DNA from: an uncultured Collinsella sp.
GTDB lineage: Bacteria > Actinomycetota > Coriobacteriia > Coriobacteriales > Coriobacteriaceae
Length of the DNA: 64,000 nt
Direction: 5' to 3'
Assembly: GCA_947507155.1 (NCBI GenBank)
Contig: CANNOC010000001.1
Coordinates: forward strand, 62,001-126,000
The notes under the pieces are model-generated. The model had not been told where the DNA came from and searched no databases. It was given only the letters and a program-made list of their open reading frames with translations. The position numbers and the translations under genes are program-made. Shown here piece after piece: positions 56,501-64,000 of the stretch. The stretch's first letter is position 1; the number at the start of each line of letters is the position of its first letter.

Positions 56501-56971
56501 TTCGAAAATATTAGTTACACGCTTGACGACCTCACCAAGGGCGCGGACTCCACGGGCCGTAGCGCTCCCAAGGACTTCCCGTATTATTATTACGTGTGCG
56601 AGAAGGACGAAAGCGAGAAATATCCGCATTACAAGTTTGATCATTCGGTCTATAGGTTCGAGGTTGATCGACCGAGCGTCACCAATGGAACCATCAACTA
56701 TAAGGTGACCTACATGAAGGGATACGTTGACTCCAAAAACAATTGGATAGCAGACGACGGTGCCGAAGCAAAGACGTTCATCGACACCCCCACCTCAACC
56801 CCCACCTCCACCCCCACCTTCACCAACACCTATTCCACCTCTTTGCCCCTTTCTGGTATGTCGGGCGTCACTCTGACGTACCTTGCCGGCGCGGCGGTGC
56901 TTTGCGCTGCTGCGGCCTGGATGCACATTCGTCGCAAGGCGAATGCGAAGGGAGGTAAGCGTCGTGAATAA
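53522..56971 (+). CDS. LPLSG-anchored beta-helix adhesin, pilus tip candidate
   Basis: A 1149-residue surface protein. It has an N-terminal signal (residues 18-46) and an acidic low-complexity stretch (about 50-115). A long right-handed beta-helix region (about 150-640) repeats GG-x-I/V-x-x-N patterns such as LAGGIISGN and VSGGYITNN. Two pilin-type isopeptide domains follow (about 760-880 and 940-1060; KEFTFRVYRK and KEFTLRL). A Thr/Pro/Ser linker leads to LPLSG (1108-1112) with a membrane helix and basic tail. It should be fixed to the wall or pilus by a sortase. Size and order match tip adhesins. GGGAGGAG stands before the ATG. The next gene overlaps its end. Confidence 0.88.
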   Translation: MKANSDKSKQSKKATRRVLAGVLCGASVLSLVLSLVMPPISQAIANDAQTVSTEKTVTEDSSTESTDVENTNDGDTENQISNDGEGGEGEDAAAADPAADDAGAESAAQPADDGQPVDKVATVANEGEVPGLKIDKDGYALLEKDEDLSTYLDLPAAEKPAKLRLAADISSSEPILINENTTINKDTTIDLAHHKLYYNNGNDSQGQNQPVRAFITIQKGKTLTVEGKANDSPTATTSGEPGQLAQMQFTGSVPQQLTYYVTKSTPNGVGTSEKTYLHTVTNFGAIVACKEGYVNRVISVEEGGTLNLKGGMITTPRTLGNDGHVILSQGAVNISGGYVTNGNGGGWGGGLCITGAKASLEMTDGVVAGNKAASGGGIFANNGATLKLAGGIISGNATYSDSVGLGGGILVSGGSVTVSGGYITNNKYAKFCGTDGNGCHGGAGLAANSGAHVTISGGQITGNYSDEAGGGVYVTNLKQQGKAWLNIKGGIIASNVSYRSEGAGIRVGQRVDAMINGPKDINGTKESIVYITNNHCMSRFDWGGGGIFVQGDSQDATNAGRLFVYNSYISSNTAGGYGGGVAVCPSGKTLVTNTEGTAIFGNSSAGADDHGENYPNPAYDKANNSGNNNAPHLSAGNDGKDQDKAAYLKKVFRDNGHADFFLAAHDHNTPIAVVTGEMLGGGDARYSGSIELEKAINIPANGAVGVKNSIGLTSGVMAEDEAAINARNQAQNEATTFITGNYSWDHGGGIMSNGDLYLGQPTDAYVYPSIKATKELIDSQTGENKPLKEFTFRVYRKDKQDPFANGTFDRGACVEVGKAKNDASGNITFNLGEQSAPSSSAGEITYYLVEDAGNDPYIKYDPAVYEIVGTFKDNVTVLMSVPTLNDESKTKEISVHNYTLTNARVIKHSGDSTDSLGALKDDGQGYYSIANSDGSKTFTNTYTSSFSWIPKATKVVEGGEMKEFTLRLADNPKFENAQEVETQANGPSSQIREFENISYTLDDLTKGADSTGRSAPKDFPYYYYVCEKDESEKYPHYKFDHSVYRFEVDRPSVTNGTINYKVTYMKGYVDSKNNWIADDGAEAKTFIDTPTSTPTSTPTFTNTYSTSLPLSGMSGVTLTYLAGAAVLCAAAAWMHIRRKANAKGGKRRE

Positions 56972-58634
56972 GAAAGTTTGCTCCTTCCCGATCTTGTTTG
57001 CGCTGCTTGCCCTCCTGATCGGCACCTGCGCGGTTGTGTTCCCCGCTTCCGCGCAGGCCGCGCCGACCTCGGCCGGTTCCATCACGGTGAGCGGCACCGT
57101 GGCGAGCAGCTACGACGCCTACCAGATCTTTAGCGCCAACGTCGTCGACGGCGACAACGACGCTAAGATCGCCACCGACCTCGCCTGGGCAAGCGACGCC
57201 GTGCGCGACGCCGCGCTGCCTGTGCTGCACAGCGCCGGCATGCCCAATTCCCAGACCACCGCGCAGGAAGCTGCCGAGTGGCTCAACACCGATTCCCACC
57301 TTACGAGCGCGCTGAGCGCACAGCTCGCTCGTTCCCTCCAGAGCTCTGGCGCCGTGCCCGTGGCCCTTAACGCGGGCACAGCGGCCGAGCTGTCCTGCGG
57401 CTACTGGCTCATCGTCGCCGACGACAATGCCATCGCCCAGGGCGAAGCCGGCACCGCGCCGATCATGGCCCTGATAGGCGGTAGCGCCGTCACCGTCAAG
57501 CCCAAGGCGGCGACGCCCAAGGTGGCCAAGCATGTGCTGGAGGACAGCACCGCCGCCTGGCAGAAGGCCGCCGACGCCACGGTCGCCGACGACCTGTACT
57601 GGCGCCTCTCGGCCACGGTCCCGGCGGGCCTCGCGGCCTACGACACCTATACGGTGCGGTTCGTCGACACCATGAGCGCGGGGCTCGACCCCTCCAAGGT
57701 CGCCGCGAGCATGCGCGTGTACGTGGCGGCGGGTGCGGACGGAGGCTTTGACGCAGTCTCGGCCGGCAGGGACGGCCGCGCCGGCACCGAGCCCGCGAAG
57801 GGCTGGACCGATATCACGGCCCAGTGCGCCACCAAGGTAGCGGCCGACGGCAAGACCTTCACCGTGCGCACCGGCGACCTCATCGCCGCGCTCGGCGGGG
57901 CCGACGCCTTTACCGCGGGCGCCCGCGTGGTCGCCGTGTACAATGCGCCGCTCACCAGCGCATGCAACCACGGCATCGCGAAGGGCAACCCCAACGAGGT
58001 CTACCTGCGCTACCCGCGCTCTCCCTTTGCCGACCAGTCCGGCGACGCCGGCTTCACCCGCACGCCGAGCGACGATGCGTGCGCCTACACCTGGGATCTC
58101 GCGCTCACCAAGCGCGGCAGCGACGGCGACAAGCCGCTTGCCGGGGCGGTTCTGATCATCGCCGACGACCGCGGTCGCACGCTGGCGGCCGACGGCACGT
58201 GGGATGCAGAGGGCAAGGCCACCGTCACCACGGGCGAGGACGGCCGCGTGACCGTTTCGGGCGCGGACTCGGGCAAGCTGGAGGTCCACGAGCTCAAGGC
58301 ACCCAAGGGCTACACCGCCTTTGAGGGCACGCGCTCCGTGACGGTCAAGGCCGAGGGCCTGGACGTCGACCAGGTGGCCGCCGCCAAGCCCAAACTCACC
58401 ATCACGGCCGAGTCGCCCCTGCGCGCCGACAGCGCGGACGGGTCGACGGGCAGCCTGGAGGCGTCGCTCATCAACACGCCCACCGGCACACCCCCTAGCA
58501 TTACCACCGGAGGCTTTATGCCCTCGACTGGCGATATGGCAATGTACGCCGCGGCCGCCGCAGCGGTCGCCGGAGCCGCGCTCATCGTGGTCGCGCTCCT
58601 GGTCAAGCGGGGAGGTGGCAGCCATAAAGAGTAG
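56964..58634 (+). CDS. sortase-anchored pilin, MPSTG signal
   Basis: A 556-residue pilin with an N-terminal signal (about residues 8-32). Its N-terminal domain contains DAYQIFSANVVDG and AQEAAEWLN. A pilin-motif-like segment has Lys in VKPKAATPKVAK. Isopeptide-type D2 and D3 domains follow, with an E-box-like KLEVHELKAPKGYTAFEG. MPSTG (519-523), a membrane helix and a basic tail end it. It starts with GTG at 56964, eight bases after GGGAGG, inside the end of the tip gene. It is likely an accessory or shaft pilin polymerised by the class C sortase at 63068. It is a paralogue of the next gene. Confidence 0.87.
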   Translation: MNKKVCSFPILFALLALLIGTCAVVFPASAQAAPTSAGSITVSGTVASSYDAYQIFSANVVDGDNDAKIATDLAWASDAVRDAALPVLHSAGMPNSQTTAQEAAEWLNTDSHLTSALSAQLARSLQSSGAVPVALNAGTAAELSCGYWLIVADDNAIAQGEAGTAPIMALIGGSAVTVKPKAATPKVAKHVLEDSTAAWQKAADATVADDLYWRLSATVPAGLAAYDTYTVRFVDTMSAGLDPSKVAASMRVYVAAGADGGFDAVSAGRDGRAGTEPAKGWTDITAQCATKVAADGKTFTVRTGDLIAALGGADAFTAGARVVAVYNAPLTSACNHGIAKGNPNEVYLRYPRSPFADQSGDAGFTRTPSDDACAYTWDLALTKRGSDGDKPLAGAVLIIADDRGRTLAADGTWDAEGKATVTTGEDGRVTVSGADSGKLEVHELKAPKGYTAFEGTRSVTVKAEGLDVDQVAAAKPKLTITAESPLRADSADGSTGSLEASLINTPTGTPPSITTGGFMPSTGDMAMYAAAAAAVAGAALIVVALLVKRGGGSHKE

Positions 58635-58742
58635 CTGGCAGCCCCACAGAGAGCGGGGCGAGACGTAGCGAAGTAGATGCTAAGACACAGACAGATGATG
58701 ACCGATCGAATGAGAACCAAACGGAAAACGGAGGAAAAGAAG

Positions 58743-60545
58743 ATGAGCATGAACAAGAACATCGCACGCCTGGCAGTAACCGCCGGCCTCACGGCGGCGT
58801 TGAGCTTCGGCGGTGTGATGGCCCCGGTCACGATGGCGTTTGCTGATGGTGCGGCGGGTTCGACCGTGACGTTCGAGGACGATACGTATTCTTCGACTAC
58901 GACTTATAAGGGCATCCAGATCTTTACGGCCGACGTGGACGGCACTACTGTCAAAAATATTCAGTGGGCAGGTTCTGGTGAGCAGCAGACGGCAATTCGG
59001 GATGCCGTCGTGAAAGCAATCAATGAATGGAGCCAAGCACACCGTCAGGGTACTTATGACAGCAAGAATGCTCAGGAAGCTGCCGAATGGCTGAATAAGA
59101 ATTCCGGTGTGACCGTAAACAATGAGCAAGTGGCAAATAACAACGTTCTGAGCATGATTGCCGCTAATCTGAACGGCACTGGTTTTGATTGGAAGACAAC
59201 GAGCGCGGAAACCCCGTCCCTCACCGGGCTCGATGCCGGCTACTGGTTGTTCCTCACTGGCACGGTTGATTATACGGCTACCGATAAGTCGACCGATACT
59301 TTCTCGGCGCCCGTGTACGCCGTGGTTGACGGCAAGACCGACATGCACGTCACCCCCAAGAAGGATGTGCCCACCGTCGATAAGAAGATCCTTGACGATG
59401 CCGATGCCGCCGCTGCTACGGATATCAAGACCTCCAGTCAGTGGAATGACATTGCCGATTCCCAAATCGGCCAGGAGGTCAACTACAAGCTTACCGGTTC
59501 GGTTGCCAGCAACTATGCTACTTACGATAGCTATGCGTACAAGTTTACCGACACGCTTTCCAAGGGCCTTGATTTCGTTGACGGATCGGTTAAGGTGTAT
59601 GCGCTCAATGGTATTAACTACACTGAGATCAATGCGGGCCAGTACGACGCGAGGTGTGTCGACAACACGCTGACGGTCGAGTTTAAGGTTGGCGAGGGCA
59701 AGAAGGGCCTCAAGGATGTCCAGGGCGTAGACGCCAACACCCAGATCGTTGTCTTCTATAAGGCGAAGCTCAACAAGAATGCCGTTACCGGTAACGGAAA
59801 TGGGGAGGAGAAGGGCAATTTCAATACTGTTAAGCTCGAGTACTCCAACAACCCCTATACCGAAGGAGCAGGAACGTCTGTCGAAGGTGGCGCTGGAGAC
59901 TTCACCTTTAAGCTCAACCTCAACAAGGTCGACCAGGGCACCGAGAAGGGCCTCGCGGGCACCGTCTTCACTATCAAGTCCGCCGACTCGAACACCGTGG
60001 GGCAGTACGTCGCCTCGAGGGACGCTGCGGGCGTCGTCGCGGGCCAGCTCGTGACCGTCGCCGATGCCAACAAACTCCCCGGCTACGTGAAGTTTACATC
60101 CGACAAAGACGGCAAGATCTCCGTCTCCGGTCTCGACGCCGGCTCCTACACGGTGACCGAGGTCCAAACCCCCGACGATACCAAGTACACCAAGGCCGAG
60201 CCCTTCACCTTTACCATTAAGGCAGAGTATAAGGATAATGCGGCAGAACTTGAGAAGATTACGGTCAGTCCTTCTGAAAATGATGAGCATCGTTCCGATG
60301 TCGCTCTCGGCACGCTCAACAACACTCCGGGCGACAACACGCTAACCGCCACGAATGGTACTGCTGCTAATGTCGAAACCGGTGAAATTAACATCACCGT
60401 CGGCAACACCAAGTCCGTTGGCCTTCCCCTCACCGGTCTTAACGGCGTGACCTTCACCTGGATCGCTGGTGGCGTGGTGCTGTGCATCGGCGTGGCGCAC
60501 CTCATCCGCAGCCGTAAGCAGGCTGAGGAGTCCGAGCAGGAGTAA
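58743..60545 (+). CDS. sortase-anchored major pilin, LPLTG signal
   Basis: A 600-residue pilin. It has a signal peptide (1-35), an N-terminal domain with YKGIQIFTADVDG and AQEAAEWLN (shared with the previous pilin), and a pilin-motif region with Lys in HVTPKKDVPTVDKK. A SpaH/FimA-like isopeptide domain follows (YDSYAYKFTDTLSKGLDF). A Cna-B-like domain ends in the E-box VTEVQTPDDTKY. LPLTG (561-565), a helix and a basic tail complete it. The start at 58743 has GGAGG eight bases before it. It is probably the major shaft subunit. A strong terminator follows about 100 bases later. Confidence 0.88.
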   Translation: MSMNKNIARLAVTAGLTAALSFGGVMAPVTMAFADGAAGSTVTFEDDTYSSTTTYKGIQIFTADVDGTTVKNIQWAGSGEQQTAIRDAVVKAINEWSQAHRQGTYDSKNAQEAAEWLNKNSGVTVNNEQVANNNVLSMIAANLNGTGFDWKTTSAETPSLTGLDAGYWLFLTGTVDYTATDKSTDTFSAPVYAVVDGKTDMHVTPKKDVPTVDKKILDDADAAAATDIKTSSQWNDIADSQIGQEVNYKLTGSVASNYATYDSYAYKFTDTLSKGLDFVDGSVKVYALNGINYTEINAGQYDARCVDNTLTVEFKVGEGKKGLKDVQGVDANTQIVVFYKAKLNKNAVTGNGNGEEKGNFNTVKLEYSNNPYTEGAGTSVEGGAGDFTFKLNLNKVDQGTEKGLAGTVFTIKSADSNTVGQYVASRDAAGVVAGQLVTVADANKLPGYVKFTSDKDGKISVSGLDAGSYTVTEVQTPDDTKYTKAEPFTFTIKAEYKDNAAELEKITVSPSENDEHRSDVALGTLNNTPGDNTLTATNGTAANVETGEINITVGNTKSVGLPLTGLNGVTFTWIAGGVVLCIGVAHLIRSRKQAEESEQE

Positions 60546-60645
60546 CGCTCGCTCACCCATCCCTTTGGCAGGTGGGATGTGATGGCCATGAGACTTGCGG
60601 ACACTTTTCTCGTCCATCGACGTTCTTGCTTTGCCATTCTCTTTT

Positions 60646-60683
60646 CGGGGCAGACTCCGCGCTGGAGTCTGCCCCGTTCTTTT
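60646..60683 (+). terminator. strong terminator of the pilin operon
   Basis: A perfect 13-bp GC-rich stem (60646-60658 with 60664-60676, loop GCGCT) is followed by TTCTTTTT. It cuts the pilin genes off from the sortase gene downstream. Confidence 0.93.
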
Positions 60684-60851
60684 TGGACATAGCAGCCGGA
60701 GCGCCGTTGCGCGTAGGATCGGGCGTATGGTTAGCGAACAGATGTTTGCAAATATTGCGTTTACCAGCTGTACGTGCGAGTGCTCGCAGTAAAATACCCT
60801 TGCGACGCATCCCGTGCGCGGGCGGCCGACGACTCGATCGGAGGTCCCCAA

Positions 60852-61004
60852 ATGCTGAAATTCCTTAACGCGCTCGCCGCCCTCGCGGCGGTGGGCACGT
60901 TCGTCATCGCGTTTCTTGACTCGTATGAGGTTCGGTTTAAGGTCCGTAGGCGCACGCGCGGTGCGGACGGTAGAAGGCATTTGCGCCGCAACAAGCGCAA
61001 ATAA
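60852..61004 (+). CDS. small membrane protein, 50 residues
   Basis: A 50-residue peptide with one hydrophobic helix (residues 4-24; LNALAALAAVGTFVIAFLD) and a very basic C-terminus (KVRRRTRGADGRRHLRRNKRK). GGAGG at 60840-60844 stands seven bases before the ATG, and a hairpin terminator follows 2 bases after the stop. Those signals support a real gene. The function is unknown; a membrane peptide of toxin type or a small stress protein is possible. Confidence 0.55.
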   Translation: MLKFLNALAALAAVGTFVIAFLDSYEVRFKVRRRTRGADGRRHLRRNKRK

Positions 61005-61005
61005 G

Positions 61006-61033
61006 AATGCCCGGGGTTAGAGGCCCGGGCATT
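61006..61033 (+). terminator. terminator after the small membrane gene
   Basis: AATGCCCGGG (61006-61015) pairs with CCCGGGCATT (61024-61033). The T run after it is weak. Confidence 0.7.
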
Positions 61034-61197
61034 TAACAACGTCGGAAACTGGTCGCCCGCGCTTTCGAACACTTACGCGGGGTGCGTCGTTTCCTGTAGT
61101 TATTGTATCCCGAATCGCCCAGCCGATTCGGGACATTTTGAAAACTCAAATGCCGGCCTACGCACGAAAGGAATCTCGTTAATTCCGAAAATTATGT

Positions 61198-61221
61198 ATA
61201 ATTCCAATTAAAAATGGAATC
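61198..61221 (+). promoter_or_regulatory. extended -10 promoter and operator of the HTH/nucleotidyltransferase pair
   Basis: TATAAT at 61198-61203 is preceded by TG (extended -10). A small inverted repeat, ATTCCA (61202-61207) with TGGAAT (61216-61221), overlaps the likely start of transcription and would suit autorepression. Confidence 0.6.
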
Positions 61222-61232
61222 AAACGAAAACG

Positions 61233-62201
61233 ATGGAAATGAACGAAGCGCTAATCTACTTACAAGAAGCACTAGGCCTCTCTGCCAAGACCAAAAATTG
61301 GCCTGGATCCGCACGCTTGCCGCTGCATCTGCGGGCGATTGAGGTCCGCGCTGTTGACGCAAACGGTTTTTCGTTTTTGCTTGCAAGTTTGCCTATCGGC
61401 GTCGGGCTTCCCGAGGCTAAGAGGGTCTATAGTCAGCTAGCCTTGCGCGCGGAGACTCCTGTTGTCGTTTCATTTCCTGATGCCGATGCACGTCAGCGCA
61501 AAGCATTGGTCGCACAAGGGATTCCCTTTGTCTGCCCGGGTAGACAGGCATTTCTTCCATTTATGGGTACAGCCTGCACGGAGAGGGGCGGTGCCCGCTT
61601 TCGCAATCACGCGACCAAGATGTCGCCCAACGCGCAGGCTGCCGCAATCTGGGGAGCAACCCAGGAGCCATATCGTCCCTATGACCTTTGTCGTGCGCTT
61701 GGGATCTCGGCAAGCCGTGCGAGTGAGGCCATAACCGAGCTTGTCGACAGGGGGCTCGCGAGGCGCGAGCGTCGCGAGCGGCGTGTCGTCGTGTTCCCTG
61801 TTGCCGTTGATCTTCTGCTCAGTGAGCACATGGCAGAGCTCTCCTCGCCTGTCTCGAAGGTCTTTTTTGCAAGGAAGACGCCGCAGATCGACTATCTTGT
61901 TGACGCTGGGGAGACGGCGCTCGCTGCGCGTTCGATGCTCGCTGCGCCGGGCATGGAACAAAAGGCCGTCTTAAAAAGTGCATGGCGTCAACTGAGCGAC
62001 TTCGAAGTCGCAGACGGGGAGTTGCCGGATAACGAGACGGCGATGATCCAAGTGTGGCGCTATGCGCCCGTGTTTGCCGGCTCCTCCCGTGTCGACGACA
62101 TTTCGCTTGCGCTATCTTTGGCGGCAATCGACGATGAGCGAATTCAGCTCGAAGTCGATCGCATGTTTGGAAAGGAATATCCATGGCAAGAAGCGCTGTA
62201 G
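61233..62201 (+). CDS. helix-turn-helix protein, antitoxin-like partner of an AbiEii-type nucleotidyltransferase
   Basis: A 322-residue protein. The N-terminal 130 residues are without a recognised motif. A winged helix-turn-helix lies at about 148-190 (LCRALGISASRASEAITELVDRGLARRERRERRVVVF). The C-terminal region is mixed alpha and beta. The ATG of the next gene lies 19 bases before its stop. The overlap and the nature of the partner recall type IV-like AbiEi/AbiEii toxin-antitoxin pairs, in which AbiEi binds its own promoter through a winged helix. The match to AbiEi is by layout, not by sequence. Confidence 0.7.
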   Translation: MEMNEALIYLQEALGLSAKTKNWPGSARLPLHLRAIEVRAVDANGFSFLLASLPIGVGLPEAKRVYSQLALRAETPVVVSFPDADARQRKALVAQGIPFVCPGRQAFLPFMGTACTERGGARFRNHATKMSPNAQAAAIWGATQEPYRPYDLCRALGISASRASEAITELVDRGLARRERRERRVVVFPVAVDLLLSEHMAELSSPVSKVFFARKTPQIDYLVDAGETALAARSMLAAPGMEQKAVLKSAWRQLSDFEVADGELPDNETAMIQVWRYAPVFAGSSRVDDISLALSLAAIDDERIQLEVDRMFGKEYPWQEAL

Positions 62202-62956
62202 AAGGTCTCCAAGAATTTCAGCAGCATATGCAAAAAGCTGCAGGATCGTATGCCCTTATCGGCGGCACGGCATGCGACATTTTGCTCGCGGAGGCGGGAC
62301 TTCCGTTTAGAATGACTCACGATTTTGATGTTGTAATTGTCGCCGATGACCGGTTGCCTCAGACGGCAGAAGCTATATGGACTTTGGTGCGTGATGGCGG
62401 TTACCGCTGCGGCTGGGGCGAAGGCAAAGGCTCATGTTTTTATCGGTTTACAGAGCCTAAGAGGCCGGGTTACCCCCGTATGATCGAACTCTTTGCGAAG
62501 TGCCCCGACTTTCTAAAGGGTCGTGAGGGGATTGATGTGGCACCAATTCACGTTGATGAAAACATAAGCAGTCTTTCGGCAATTTTGTTGGACGATGCTT
62601 ACTACAGCTTGTTCCTTCAGGGAATCCGGACCGTAGGCGGCGTTTCGGTCCTGGGTACGGAATACATTGTCCCGTTCAAAGCGAAGGCATATCTCGACCT
62701 AAAAGCTAGAAGGGAAGCGGGGGAGAACGTTGATTCGAATAAGGTAAAAAAGCATAAACGCGATGCGCTGAGGCTTGCTCAGCTGCTTGGCGAGTCGGAA
62801 GGTGTCGACCTGCGCGGAGAACTGAAGGACGATATGCTTGCGTTTGTTAAAGATTGTGAGGTGGGCGACGTCAATCTGAAACAGATTGGGGTTGCGGGCG
62901 TAACGATGGCGCAGTTGCTCGAGACGATGAAAGCAACATATGGCTTGATTAGTTGA
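62183..62956 (+). CDS. AbiEii-like nucleotidyltransferase, possible toxin
   Basis: A 257-residue protein of the DNA polymerase beta-like fold. The active-site core is GGTACDIL (Gly27-Gly28) followed by THDFDVVIV, with Asp47 and Asp49. A later acidic residue in MIELF and the basic segment FKAKAYLDLKARR (165-177) match AbiEii/MenA toxins, which add nucleotides to tRNA or other targets. It overlaps the HTH gene by 19 bases. GGAAAGG stands before the ATG. It probably is the toxin or abortive-infection effector of the pair. It lies between the pilin operon and the sortase gene. Confidence 0.78.
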   Translation: MARSAVEGLQEFQQHMQKAAGSYALIGGTACDILLAEAGLPFRMTHDFDVVIVADDRLPQTAEAIWTLVRDGGYRCGWGEGKGSCFYRFTEPKRPGYPRMIELFAKCPDFLKGREGIDVAPIHVDENISSLSAILLDDAYYSLFLQGIRTVGGVSVLGTEYIVPFKAKAYLDLKARREAGENVDSNKVKKHKRDALRLAQLLGESEGVDLRGELKDDMLAFVKDCEVGDVNLKQIGVAGVTMAQLLETMKATYGLIS

Positions 62957-63067
62957 GTGGGGTAACGTGGCCCGGACGGTGCAGTCTAGCTGCGTTGTCC
63001 GGCGCGGAAGCTCGCTAATCGGCTATTATTTGTTTAGACAACCTGAGTTGTAGAGGAGTGACCGGCG

Positions 63068-64000
63068 ATGGTGCAGGGCGCCAAACATATGAAGAGCAAT
63101 AACGCCGCGGACAACGGCGGCTCAAGCCCTCAGCCCAAACCTCAGCCCAAGCCCAAGCCCAGGCGCCGCCGCAAGCGACTGCCGCGCTGGGCCGACCGGC
63201 TCATCACCATCGTCATCATCCTTATTGGCGTGGGCCTTATGACCTGGCCGTGGATCTTGGACCGGCTCGAGGCCTCGGGCGTGTTCAACCAGATCAGCAC
63301 CGTGTCCAGCACCGTGGACGCGCTGTCTGCCGAGGAGCGCGAGCGCATCCTTCTCCAGGCTCGCTCCTTTAACGAGCAGCTGGCGGGCGAGGCCACCGAG
63401 CTTCCCGCCGACCAGATCGAGCCCTACGCCCAGCAGCTCATCTTTGACCGCGACCCCATGATGAGTTGGGTCGAGATTCCCTCCATCGATGTGAGTATGC
63501 CCATCTACCACGGCACGAGCGAGGAGGTCCTTATGGCGGGCGTCGGCCACCTGGAGGGCACGAGCCTGCCGGTGGGCGGCACCTCGACGCATTGCGTGCT
63601 CACCGCGCATTCGGGCATGCGCAACCTGAGCATGTTCGACGACATCCATTCGCTGGAACCCGGCGACCTGGTGCTGCTGCACACCATGAACAAGACGCTC
63701 GCCTACAAGATGGTGGACTCCGAGGTCGTGCTGCCCGAGGAGATGGAGTCGCTGACCATCGAGCCCGGCGCCGACAAAGTGACGCTCGTCACCTGCACGC
63801 CCTACGGCGTGAACGACCATCGCCTGCTGGTGCATTGCGTGCGCACCAAGTACAGCAAGAAGGACGTCGACAAGCAAAAGTCGCTGGCCGGCCGCCACTG
63901 GGGCAAGCGCGAGTTTGCCGTGCTCATCGTGGTTATAGCCATTGTGCTGTTGCTGCTGGACATCGTGGTCCACGCGGTCCGCAAGCGCCGCAAGGCCAAG
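63068..64000 (+). CDS. srtC: class C (pilin) sortase, cut at the window end
   Basis: At least 311 residues; the frame is open to the window end. A Pro/Lys/Arg-rich cytoplasmic N-terminus (to about 40) is followed by a membrane helix (44-61). The catalytic domain has His181 (TAHSG), Cys243 (VTCTPYG) and Arg252 (NDHRLLVHC). A lid-like RDPMMSW stands before the domain, and a second membrane helix lies near the end (about 282-300). The two helices and the lid mark a class C enzyme, which polymerises pilins. GAGGAG stands before the ATG at 63068. Its targets are presumably the three sortable proteins at 53.5-60.5 kb. Confidence 0.93.
   Translation, partial: MVQGAKHMKSNNAADNGGSSPQPKPQPKPKPRRRRKRLPRWADRLITIVIILIGVGLMTWPWILDRLEASGVFNQISTVSSTVDALSAEERERILLQARSFNEQLAGEATELPADQIEPYAQQLIFDRDPMMSWVEIPSIDVSMPIYHGTSEEVLMAGVGHLEGTSLPVGGTSTHCVLTAHSGMRNLSMFDDIHSLEPGDLVLLHTMNKTLAYKMVDSEVVLPEEMESLTIEPGADKVTLVTCTPYGVNDHRLLVHCVRTKYSKKDVDKQKSLAGRHWGKREFAVLIVVIAIVLLLLDIVVHAVRKRRKAK

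Overview
The window reads as a gut Coriobacteriia chromosome, most likely Collinsella or a close relative. The grounds are high-GC coding sequence with compact Shine-Dalgarno-led operons, an actinobacterial-type GlnR-like regulator, sortase-assembled pili, a flavin-rich anaerobic oxidoreductase, and families of short palindromic repeats between genes. This assignment is inferred from gene content, not from a database search.

Layout. 1-9.5 kb: the end of a GltD-like flavoprotein, then a complete potassium-uptake locus with kdpDE facing away from kdpFABC. 9.8-11.7 kb: an old-yellow-enzyme/FeS/FAD reductase. 11.8-17.8 kb: an aldonate/uronate locus with an RpiB-family (DhuI-like) isomerase, a KduD/DhuD-like dehydrogenase, a GntR regulator, a GntP permease and an IlvD/Edd dehydratase. 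18-21.3 kb: a Cys-free ArsC/Spx-like protein, an MFS exporter with a CBS-pair protein, and a small alkyltransferase. 21.5-33 kb: a genomic island in tandem order. It begins with a tRNA 3' fragment, followed by an integrase, an excisionase, a P4-type primase-helicase element with two membrane/secreted proteins and an XRE regulator. A second tRNA-Met 3' fragment follows, then a broken integrase and an AAA ATPase with a striking array of 10-bp repeats upstream.

33.4-37.7 kb: a second GntR regulator, KDPG aldolase, KDG kinase and a LacI regulator. These finish the route begun at 12-18 kb: gluconate, or unsaturated uronate through DhuI/DhuD, goes to KDG, then KDPG, then pyruvate plus glyceraldehyde-3-phosphate. 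37.8-39.9 kb: a glutamine-synthetase-like protein that has lost several metal ligands, paired with a GlnR-like regulator. 40-47.7 kb: an HtrA protease, ligA, a MATE exporter with a MerR regulator, and an unknown protein with a nuclease-like C-terminus. 47.9-53 kb: moaA, a moaC-mobB fusion, an MFS transporter and a HAD phosphatase.

53.5-64 kb: a sortase-pilus locus. It has a very large beta-helix adhesin (LPLSG) and two paralogous pilins (MPSTG and LPLTG), and the class C sortase gene is cut by the window end. A small membrane protein and an HTH/nucleotidyltransferase (AbiEii-like) gene pair sit between the pilins and the sortase.

The most unusual points are the glutamine synthetase homologue with lost metal ligands beside a GlnR-like regulator, the compact satellite-like element with a 100-bp structured region, the five helically phased 10-bp repeats before an AAA ATPase, the AbiE-like pair inside the pilus locus, and two separate 65-bp palindromic repeat families.
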